Source of the DNA: JAZLEZ01 sp045615505
GTDB lineage: Bacteria > Spirochaetota > Spirochaetia > Sphaerochaetales > Sphaerochaetaceae
DNA: 30,089 bases
Assembly: GCA_045615505.1 (NCBI GenBank)
Contig: JAZLEZ010000039.1
Location: forward strand, 1-30,089
Direction: 5' to 3'
Each line of letters starts with the position of its first letter. The stretch's first letter is position 1. This document shows positions 24,975 through 30,089 of this stretch, one piece after another. The notes beneath the pieces were generated by a model. The model had not been told where the DNA came from. It made no database searches and saw only the letters and a program-made list of their open reading frames with translations. The position numbers were made by a program, and so were the translations under genes.

Positions 24975-25019
24975 AAAAGCAGTGTAAAACTTCCAAAACC
25001 GCAATTTGCACTGCATTTT
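24975..25019. repeat. Palindromic repeat element R2
   Basis: AAAAGCAGTG (24975-24984) and CACTGC (25009-25014) followed by ATTTTTT, with a 24-base centre rich in A and C. The 3' half is nearly identical to R1. It lies about 28 bases upstream of the nuclease-like start codon, so part of that gene's promoter must lie within or next to this element. Confidence 0.8.
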
Positions 25020-25041
25020 TTTCATGAAAATGCTTTCGTAT

Positions 25042-25081
25042 GCAGTGCAAAAGCCCAGTAAATGTAATCTGCACTGCTTTT
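25042..25081. repeat. Palindromic repeat element R3
   Basis: GCAGTGCA (25042-25049) and TGCACTGC (25070-25077) form a perfect 8-bp inverted repeat, followed by TTTT. The distance between the GCAGTG and GCACTGC cores equals that in R2 and R4 (23 bases), although the central sequence has diverged. Confidence 0.75.
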
Positions 25082-25110
25082 AGGTTGGCAAATTCAACAT
25101 TATATCCAAA

Positions 25111-25155
25111 AAAAGCAGTGTAAAATGTGCAAAACCGGATTCTGCACTGCATTTT
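25111..25155. repeat. Palindromic repeat element R4
   Basis: AAAAGCAGTG (25111-25120) and GCACTGC (25144-25150) followed by ATTTTC, with a 23-base gap between GCAGTG and GCACTGC. The centre (CAAAACCG) matches R2. R2, R3 and R4 occupy most of the 237-base gap between the nuclease-like gene and the lipoprotein gene; nothing coding is seen there. Confidence 0.8.
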
Positions 25156-25183
25156 CTGCTTTTTTGCATTTTGTGCATTTGGT

Positions 25184-25930
25184 TTATATTAACGAATGAC
25201 GCATAACGGCATGGGTGGTTCCGTCATAGTCCACGGTAATGCGTATCTCACGGCTGATTTGCGGACAGTAGTATCTGTGAATTCCGGGATTCAAGTTCAT
25301 TACAGGAGTTTTTGAATCTCTGATATCAATAAGATTATCTTTTTGATTTTCACTTATCCAAACACCGTCCAGAACGGAAAGCTCGGGAATCTCTGTAGGA
25401 GACTTAATTTTAATCGATGCTTTAGTAAGATGCCCGTTAAGAATATCCTGTAATAAGTCAACCATGTTGATTTGTCTGAAATCGTCAGTTTTGGAATAAC
25501 AGGCATCTACAAGGTGGCTGAAATTAATTTTGCTGCGAATCTTAGGTTCCAAATCCATCATATCTTTTGCAAGATAACCTTCATTCTGGTTGAGAACATA
25601 GACAGTCTTGTCGTCAAGAGGAGTCACGGCAGTTGCAAAAGGAGTCATTTCTCCCAAAGGATAAGCACAGATGAAAACAGTTTCTCCCACTGGAATACGG
25701 ATACTTGCATTTCTGGTGTCAGGAGCTATGTACTGACTTACAATCTCATCGTTATAAGTCCACTTGAGAGTGTACCACAATTTTTTTGAAGAGTTTTCTT
25801 CCCAAGGATGTTGGGGAATCTCAACATTGACAGTTTTGTAAGAGATATTTTGCGAACAGGAAACCGACAGCAACAGGGTAAAATACAGCAGGGTAAAAAT
25901 CAGCAGAAACAACTGTAAAACTTTTTTCAT
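25184..25930 (-). CDS. Predicted lipoprotein of unknown function
   Basis: 248 residues. The N-terminus is a signal peptide (MKKVLQ, then a hydrophobic run to about residue 21) with the lipobox-like LSVSC and the modified cysteine at residue 25, a loose form common in spirochaetes. The mature part has many short beta-strand patterns and no catalytic motif I know (for example TLKWTYNDEIV, then RIPVGETVFICAYPLGE, and a C-terminal IRITVDYDG). It probably sits on the periplasmic face of a membrane, attached by Lgt-dependent lipidation. An AGAGG ribosome site precedes the ATG. It diverges from the AOR-like gene. Confidence 0.8.
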   Translation of the reverse strand: MKKVLQLFLLIFTLLYFTLLLSVSCSQNISYKTVNVEIPQHPWEENSSKKLWYTLKWTYNDEIVSQYIAPDTRNASIRIPVGETVFICAYPLGEMTPFATAVTPLDDKTVYVLNQNEGYLAKDMMDLEPKIRSKINFSHLVDACYSKTDDFRQINMVDLLQDILNGHLTKASIKIKSPTEIPELSVLDGVWISENQKDNLIDIRDSKTPVMNLNPGIHRYYCPQISREIRITVDYDGTTHAVMRHSLI

Positions 25931-25962
25931 AACTACCTCTTTACTCCTTATTCCTTTTTCCG

Positions 25963-25991
25963 TTCACAAAACGATAATTTTATGAAAGAAT
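25963..25991 (+). promoter_or_regulatory. Promoter-like sequence of the AOR-like gene
   Basis: -35 TTCACA (25963-25968, one mismatch), 17-base spacer, weak -10 AAGAAT (25986-25991), then seven bases to the GTG start at 25999. There is no clear ribosome site. The spacing is the same as in the other leaderless candidates of this window. Confidence 0.4.
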
Positions 25992-25998
25992 CAGTACC

Positions 25999-27546
25999 GT
26001 GAACAAAAATGAACTGATTACATCTTTAAGATATACGGACTCCGACCTAAAATCTGTTCTGTCCAACAGAAAACCTGCAACAGCTTTGGTTGCAGATTTG
26101 TCGGAAAAAGAATCTTACACCTATGATATTCCTCAGGCTTTTCTTGAGAAATACTCCGGAGGTCCGGCTCTTGGGGCAAGACTATGGGCAGAGTTTGCAG
26201 GATATTCTGTGGACGATCCTTCTTGTTTGGAGACGGAGAATCCCATTGTCATTGTTCCTTCTTTTTTAGGAACAAGTAAGATGCCCTATGGAGATCTTGC
26301 TTCAATAGTATTCAGAAGTCCCGTAACAGAAACTCTTTCCTTCAATAATTTCAGAAGTTCGTTATCAGTATCTCCTTATGCTGCGATTATTATCACCGGC
26401 CGATTGGATAAAAAGGGTGTGATAAGGTTCGGGGAAGACGGTTTTGTATTCGAAGATGCCCAGAATCTTATTGATAAAGATACAAGTGAAATCAGTTTAC
26501 TTTACAAAAATGCAATAATCTGCGGAAGAGCCGGTGACAACAAAGTATTGATTTCAACCTGTGTCTGTAACGGTGCTTCAACCGGACGGGGTGGGCTAGG
26601 ATTTGTTTTTGCCTCAAAAAACCTTAAAGCAGTAACATTGGCTGAAGTTCAGAAAGAAGATATGTTTGAATACGGCAAACTCCTCCGCAGAATAGCCAGC
26701 AGTCCTGCATATAAGAATACAGACAGTTATACAGTGCGTATTGCAAACGATAACGGATGGGCACCGGTAAATAATTTTACCCGAAGATATGACCCCAGAT
26801 TGTTTTATCTCTCATCAAATAGATTATCGGAACCGATTCCTTATGAAGTTCGTCTGATGCTTGGCTGTAACTGCGGAACATTTGATATAAAAAAAGTCCA
26901 GAAGCGTTACGATTTCTGTATTGAAAACGGTCTTGACCCGATTTCTGCAGGAAACATAATGGGTTGTAATTCAATTGCTGACCAAAATCAGGTAATGGCT
27001 TTTCTCTCACTCTTAGTCAAACAATCAGGTTTCGGAAAACAGGCCGATTACTGTATTAACGGTCTTGAATGCGGACCATATGACTACAGAGGAACATTTG
27101 CTCAGGCGTTAAGTGACAGCTTGGGCAATAATTTTCCGGTTTATTTTTCATTCGGCGATGATTACTCCCCGAAATGCTGTGCAAAGCTCGTGTCTTTCAA
27201 TGAGCGTCTGGTAATGGGACTTCAGAGTCTTGGAGTTAATCACGAGATTTTATATCCGCTGCTAGAAACAGCATCAGGTTTCCGCCATTTTCCCGGTGTT
27301 TTTACTTTTGCCCACCTTTTGGCGTTTTCAATCAAAAATGCTTGCAAAAGCGACATGTCTTTCAGAACAATACTGAAAATAGGCGAAAACGGCAGAACGC
27401 TTATCAGAAATATCAATTCAATACTCAAGCAAACAAAGGTAGCAATACCAGATTATTTTACAATAGAACCTAAAAGCAACCATCCTTCAGATTCTGTTGT
27501 ACCGTTCAGACAGATGCTTGTACATTACAAGAAACAAAAGCTATAA
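25999..27546 (+). CDS. Aldehyde:ferredoxin oxidoreductase-like protein without the usual cysteine cluster
   Basis: 515 residues from a GTG start. The N-terminal half follows the AOR fold: a GGPALGARLW motif (54-63), ENPIVIVPSFLGTSKMPYGD (80-99), FRSPVTE, an ICGRAGDNKVLIST stretch, and NGASTGRGGLGFVFASKNLKAV (191-212), which matches the AOR region that contacts the tungstopterin. The family normally binds [4Fe-4S] through C-x2-C-x3-C plus a late Cys; here the equivalent place has only CNCG (Cys290, Cys292). The protein is also shorter than the usual 600 residues. It may lack the cluster or bind another cofactor. It is followed by manA after seven bases. The reaction is unknown. Confidence 0.7.
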   Translation: MNKNELITSLRYTDSDLKSVLSNRKPATALVADLSEKESYTYDIPQAFLEKYSGGPALGARLWAEFAGYSVDDPSCLETENPIVIVPSFLGTSKMPYGDLASIVFRSPVTETLSFNNFRSSLSVSPYAAIIITGRLDKKGVIRFGEDGFVFEDAQNLIDKDTSEISLLYKNAIICGRAGDNKVLISTCVCNGASTGRGGLGFVFASKNLKAVTLAEVQKEDMFEYGKLLRRIASSPAYKNTDSYTVRIANDNGWAPVNNFTRRYDPRLFYLSSNRLSEPIPYEVRLMLGCNCGTFDIKKVQKRYDFCIENGLDPISAGNIMGCNSIADQNQVMAFLSLLVKQSGFGKQADYCINGLECGPYDYRGTFAQALSDSLGNNFPVYFSFGDDYSPKCCAKLVSFNERLVMGLQSLGVNHEILYPLLETASGFRHFPGVFTFAHLLAFSIKNACKSDMSFRTILKIGENGRTLIRNINSILKQTKVAIPDYFTIEPKSNHPSDSVVPFRQMLVHYKKQKL

Positions 27547-27547
27547 T
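27518..27547 (+). promoter_or_regulatory. Promoter-like sequence of manA, inside the end of the AOR-like gene
   Basis: A perfect -10 TATAAT (27542-27547) overlaps the stop codon of the AOR-like gene and lies six bases before the manA ATG. A weak -35 TTGTAC (27518-27523) is 18 bases upstream. No ribosome site is seen before the ATG, so manA may be read from a leaderless transcript as well as by read-through. Confidence 0.45.
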
Positions 27548-27553
27548 TCCGCT

Positions 27554-28480
27554 ATGGAAAATATCATAAAAATCAATCCTGCAATCAAAGATTATGATTG
27601 GGGAAACAATTATTTCATACCCGAACTTTTGGGAAAAGAAAAATCAGATATTCCTCAGGCAGAGCTGTGGATGGGCGCTCACAAATCGGGTATCTGCACC
27701 TTAAAAAATACAGGAATGCCGCTGAGGGAATTCTTGGATGAAAATCCCGATTTCGCGGGCTGCAAGGCTGATGATTTTCCGTTTCTTTTCAAGGTTCTTG
27801 CAATTGACAAACCTTTGAGTATTCAGTGCCATCCGAACAAAGAACAGGCCGAAAAAGGCTTTGCAGAACATAACGCAAACTACTCGGACCCAAATGAAAA
27901 AGATGAAATGTATTACGCTCTTACAGAGACGGAGCTTCTCTGCGGGTTCAGAAAGAAACCGGTTTACGATGAAGAAACAAAACAGTTGCACAGTTATTTC
28001 GAATCTCTTTATCCCGGAGACAAGGCCTGTGAATATGCCTACAAACTCAACCTCATTCATCTGGAACCGGGTGAAGCCGTTTTCTTAAGTCCGGGAGTCC
28101 CCCACGCATACCTGAAAGGCAACGGAATTGAACTTATGACAAACTCGGATAATGTTCTCCGTCTGGGGCTTACAAAAAAGAAAGTTGATCCAAAAGAATT
28201 GTACAAAGTAATGATTCAGAGTGCATTTGAACCCAATTTGCTCGGCAGCTTTGAAGACAAAGGCGGAGTTCATTACTATACTCCTGCTGATTTTATTCTG
28301 ACTGTAATGCAGGACGGTTTTTTCAGATACGAAGAAAAGAAAGTGAAAATATTAATCTGTACGGAAGGCAGTGCAACAATCAATGACAACTTCACTCTGG
28401 CTAAAGGCGAAGTCTGTATTGTTGCCAAAAACCAGAGTGTAGATATCGAAGTTGACGGCACCGTTTTCTGTGCCTGTTAA
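27554..28480 (+). CDS. manA: Mannose-6-phosphate isomerase, class I
   Basis: 308 residues from the ATG at 27554; an upstream alternative start at 27497 would add 19 residues out of the AOR-like gene and is rejected. The enzyme interconverts mannose-6-phosphate and fructose-6-phosphate using zinc. Cupin-fold zinc motifs are visible: KPLSIQCHPNKEQAEKGF (about 90-110), PGEAVFLSPGVPHAYLKGNGIELMTNSDNVLRLGLT (about 175-210). The opening PAIKDYDWG is also typical. The gene follows the AOR-like gene by seven bases and has its own -10 box. Confidence 0.94.
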   Translation: MENIIKINPAIKDYDWGNNYFIPELLGKEKSDIPQAELWMGAHKSGICTLKNTGMPLREFLDENPDFAGCKADDFPFLFKVLAIDKPLSIQCHPNKEQAEKGFAEHNANYSDPNEKDEMYYALTETELLCGFRKKPVYDEETKQLHSYFESLYPGDKACEYAYKLNLIHLEPGEAVFLSPGVPHAYLKGNGIELMTNSDNVLRLGLTKKKVDPKELYKVMIQSAFEPNLLGSFEDKGGVHYYTPADFILTVMQDGFFRYEEKKVKILICTEGSATINDNFTLAKGEVCIVAKNQSVDIEVDGTVFCAC

Positions 28481-28507
28481 TCTTCCAAAGAAATCATGTC
28501 ACAAAAA

Positions 28508-28533
28508 CTTCTGGAGAAAAGCAATTCCAGAAG
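28508..28533 (-). terminator. Hairpin, likely terminator for the fur-rubrerythrin transcript
   Basis: CTTCTGGA (28508-28515) and TCCAGAAG (28526-28533) form a perfect 8-bp stem with a ten-base loop. On the minus strand it is followed by TTTTTGT, an intrinsic-terminator pattern. It lies about 240 bases beyond the rubrerythrin stop, so the transcript would carry a long 3' tail. The + strand has no T-run, so it is not a good terminator for manA. Confidence 0.55.
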
Positions 28534-28680
28534 AAAAAATACTTTGGGACTGTCAAAACTAGGTACGAATTGCACTTGCGGCTTCCTCCTTTTCATTTCC
28601 TGTTTAAGGCTAATTCTGAAAAATCGGAAACAAAATAGTGTTTGTTAATCATTTTGCATTTTGGTCATAATTAACTACAG

Positions 28681-28729
28681 AGGTGTTGCAGAAAATAAAC
28701 TGAAAGTCAGTTCAAAAAATGCAACACCT
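28681..28729. repeat. Nested palindrome downstream of rubrerythrin
   Basis: Outer arms AGGTGTTGCA (28681-28690) and TGCAACACCT (28720-28729) are a perfect 10-bp inverted repeat. Inside them AACTGA (28698-28703) and TCAGTT (28707-28712) form a second hairpin around AAG. The element is 49 bases long, like the R1-R4 palindromes in overall size, but unrelated in sequence. The rest of the 293-base gap between manA and rubrerythrin holds no gene that I can see. Confidence 0.7.
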
Positions 28730-28773
28730 GAAATTGAACTGTGCAAGGAGTGATTTGAAAATTCTTCTTCAGA

Positions 28774-29352
28774 TTACTTGAAGTATCTGTCGAGCATTCC
28801 CTTTAAAGCTTTGCAGTGTCTTGCTTCATCACGGGCCATTTCATGGATTGTGTCATGAAGAGCATCAAGACCGTTTGCCTTACAAACTCTGGCAAGTTCT
28901 GTTTTACCGGCAGTAGCACCTGCCTCGCATTCAACTCTCCATGCAAGGTTTTTCTTTGTAGAATCTGTCATATTGGGTTCAAGTGCCGAACCGAGAAGTT
29001 CTGCAAATTTTGCTGCATGTTCTGCTTCTTCAAAGGCTGCTTTTTCCCAGTAAAGACCGATTTCAGGATAACCCTCTCTGTGGGCAACTCTAGCCATACA
29101 AAGATACATACCGACTTCGCTGCATTCGCCGTTGAAATTTGCCATAAGCTGTTCAAGGATGAACTTCTTGTCTGCATCGCTGCAACCGTCAAGTTTTACA
29201 CCTGCTCCGAATTCATGTTCTGCTGCAAGTGCGGCACCTTCTTCCATTACCTTGAATTTTGTTCCCGGACATTTGCAAGTAGGACATACAAAATCTTCAG
29301 GAAGCTTGTCACCTTCATAAACATATCCGCAAACCGGACAAACATACTTCAT
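28774..29352 (-). CDS. Rubrerythrin with N-terminal rubredoxin domain
   Basis: 192 residues. The N-terminal rubredoxin-like module binds one iron through Cys5, Cys8, Cys23 and Cys26 (CPVCGY and CPTCKCPG). A ferritin-like four-helix domain follows, with Glu and His ligands of a diiron site in NGECSEVGMYL, FEEAEHAAKF, VECEAGAT and DEARHCKAL. Rubredoxin-first (reverse) rubrerythrins reduce hydrogen peroxide in anaerobes. A GGAGG site lies seven bases before the ATG. Only 16 bases separate it from the fur-type gene upstream, so the pair is one operon, suggesting regulator-controlled peroxide defence. Confidence 0.92.
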   Translation of the reverse strand: MKYVCPVCGYVYEGDKLPEDFVCPTCKCPGTKFKVMEEGAALAAEHEFGAGVKLDGCSDADKKFILEQLMANFNGECSEVGMYLCMARVAHREGYPEIGLYWEKAAFEEAEHAAKFAELLGSALEPNMTDSTKKNLAWRVECEAGATAGKTELARVCKANGLDALHDTIHEMARDEARHCKALKGMLDRYFK

Positions 29353-29368
29353 ACTTTTTCCTCCGTAT

Positions 29369-29767
29369 TTAAGTTGATTTTTTTATACAATCAGGGCATA
29401 CACCTCTGAAAAATGTTTCATGAGTTTCAATGAAAAAACCGTCGGACAGTTTTCTGCAATCAAGGCTCTTATCATATTCAATTCCGATATCGAACACTTT
29501 TCTGCATTCTCTGCATACAAAATGGCAGTGATTGTCCGTCCTGAAATCGTAATGGTTTATTTCCGGTAAATTTATGTTTTTTATCCGGTTGTTTTCTGCC
29601 AGCACGGCAAGGTTCCTGTAAACCGTACCCCGGCTGATGTTTTTATCCTTTTTTTTGACAGCCTCGTATATCTGTTCTGCAGTAGGATGATCGCACCTTG
29701 ACTGTACCTCATTGAGAACGATTTGCTTTTGTTTAGTGTTTCTTCTCTGCATCCTATTAAGACTCAT
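29369..29767 (-). CDS. Fur-family regulator, probably PerR-type
   Basis: 132 residues from the ATG at 29767, chosen because a -10 box lies five bases upstream; a later ATG at 29752 is also possible, and a start at 29866 would add 33 unlikely residues. The winged-helix domain has HPTAEQIYEAV and RGTVYRNLAVL. The metal-binding domain has RTDNHCHFVCRECRKVFD and a C-terminal CPDC, giving two CxxC pairs for structural zinc. The D-N-H-x-H pattern and the rubrerythrin partner favour a peroxide sensor over an iron regulator, but that is inference. Confidence 0.88.
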   Translation of the reverse strand: MSLNRMQRRNTKQKQIVLNEVQSRCDHPTAEQIYEAVKKKDKNISRGTVYRNLAVLAENNRIKNINLPEINHYDFRTDNHCHFVCRECRKVFDIGIEYDKSLDCRKLSDGFFIETHETFFRGVCPDCIKKST

Positions 29768-29772
29768 TACTG

Positions 29773-29801
29773 ATAATAAGACAGTTTCTAAAATAATGCA
29801 A
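29773..29801 (-). promoter_or_regulatory. Promoter-like sequence of the fur-type gene
   Basis: On the minus strand: -35 TTGCAT (29801-29796), 17-base spacer, -10 TATTAT (29778-29773), then five bases to the ATG at 29767. A GGAGG at 29813-29809 lies upstream of this -35 and is not placed to serve the ATG. Confidence 0.4.
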
Positions 29802-29903
29802 TTGAGAACCTCCGAATAATGAAATTTACCCTCGCAAGAGAGTTTGCTGACCAGTGTTGCCGTCAAGCCAATTCTTGAAATTTAATCCCCTTTGTTAAAA
29901 ATC

Positions 29904-29948
29904 ATAACAGAACATAACAGCTAATAACAAAATATTAAAATAATAACA
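29904..29948. repeat. ATAACA direct repeats phased at 10 bp
   Basis: ATAACA occurs at 29904-29909, 29914-29919, 29924-29929 and 29943-29948, that is with steps of 10, 10 and 19 bases, close to whole helix turns. It lies in the roughly 300-base gene-free space between the fur-type gene and the gene at the right edge. Same-face spacing suggests cooperative protein binding, though A/T-rich chance repetition is possible. Confidence 0.45.
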
Positions 29949-30046
29949 AACCTTAATTTTTATGAGATGCGTGACCCATAACCACCTATTTGAATGCTAC
30001 CATAAACCCAAACATTTTTACTTTTATATAAATATGCTAAAATATA

Positions 30047-30058
30047 TAACAATTGTTA
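30047..30058. promoter_or_regulatory. 12-bp palindrome just before the last gene
   Basis: TAACAATTGTTA is a perfect palindrome overlapping the start of the AGGGGA ribosome site (30058-30063). Its half site TAACA is shared with the ATAACA repeats about 100 bases upstream, so both could be recognised by the same regulator. Confidence 0.4.
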
Positions 30059-30071
30059 GGGGAACATGGGT

Positions 30072-30089
30072 ATGGCAGACAATAAGAGA
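30072..30089 (+). CDS. Start of an unidentified gene, cut by the window edge
   Basis: An AGGGGA site (30058-30063) precedes two in-frame ATGs at 30066 and 30072. The second has eight bases of spacing and is preferred, giving MADNKR before the window ends. Too little is present to identify the product. Confidence 0.5.

Noticed and set aside
24975..25155. CRISPR array formed by R2-R4
   Set aside because: Only three diverged copies, unequal spacing (63 and 73 bases between copies), palindromic over their whole length, and no cas genes nearby.
24113..25155. Integron cassette with attC sites
   Set aside because: Treponema denticola has a chromosomal integron, and the gene-plus-palindrome layout is similar, but I see no GTTRRRY/RYYYAAC ends in the palindromes and no integrase gene in the window.
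29757..29801. 14-residue upstream reading frame before the fur-type gene (GGAGG, then TTG)
   Set aside because: The spacing is good and its stop lies four bases before the ATG at 29752, but its start codon coincides with the predicted -35 box of a promoter for the fur-type gene; without RNA data the leader peptide is too speculative.
1..30089. tRNA or rRNA genes
   Set aside because: I looked in the intergenic spaces for T-loop-like sequences and clover-leaf stems and found none.

Overview
The window looks like chromosomal core DNA of an anaerobic spirochaete, most likely Treponema or a close relative. The evidence is a low-to-moderate GC content with A/T-rich intergenic spaces, LeuRS, Jag, RecF and L34 proteins of Treponema-like character, a lipoprotein with a loose spirochaete-type lipobox (LSVSC), and an anaerobe's oxidative-stress pair (a Fur/PerR regulator and a rubrerythrin with an N-terminal rubredoxin domain). 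The genus is inferred from protein character, not from a search.

Layout. (1) 1-4742, all +: 3' end of dnaN, recF, a DciA-like DUF721 gene, then rpmH-rnpA-yidC-jag from a good promoter at 1636-1665, closed by an intrinsic terminator. (2) 4790-5316: A/T-rich space without a convincing gene. It holds a 17-bp direct repeat and three DnaA-box matches. (3) 5317-7610, minus: rsmE and an S41 C-terminal processing protease. (4) 7675-10370, +: lgt and an M24 aminopeptidase P with a 4-bp overlap. (5) 10354-19642, minus: a tightly packed seven-gene operon read as pth, a large GH13-like protein, a membrane protein, a GH2-like protein, an EamA transporter, gpmI and a PHP phosphatase. (6) 19735-22830, +: a DUF4416 gene and leuS, which has an in-frame TGA at codon 36. 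(7) 22878-24077, minus: L-serine ammonia-lyase. (8) 24113-25155: an A/T-rich accessory island with a PD-(D/E)XK nuclease-like gene flanked by four copies of a roughly 45-bp palindromic element. (9) 25184-25930, minus: a lipoprotein. (10) 25999-28480, +: an aldehyde-ferredoxin-oxidoreductase-like gene and manA. (11) 28774-29767, minus: fur/perR and rubrerythrin. (12) The first codons of a + gene at the right edge.

How it works together. Most of the window is housekeeping: the replication clamp and repair, ribosome and RNase P parts, membrane insertion, lipoprotein maturation, tRNA charging and recycling, and glycolysis. Two sugar-active-enzyme-like proteins lie in one operon with a transporter and phosphoglycerate mutase, which suggests a link between carbohydrate handling and glycolysis (inference).

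Most notable observations: a set of genes with no Shine-Dalgarno site whose -10 boxes lie 5-8 bases before the start codon, suggesting leaderless mRNAs; the nonsense codon in the essential leuS; the nuclease-like gene with its palindromic repeats; and two enzyme homologues (GH2-like and AOR-like) that lack residues their families normally need.
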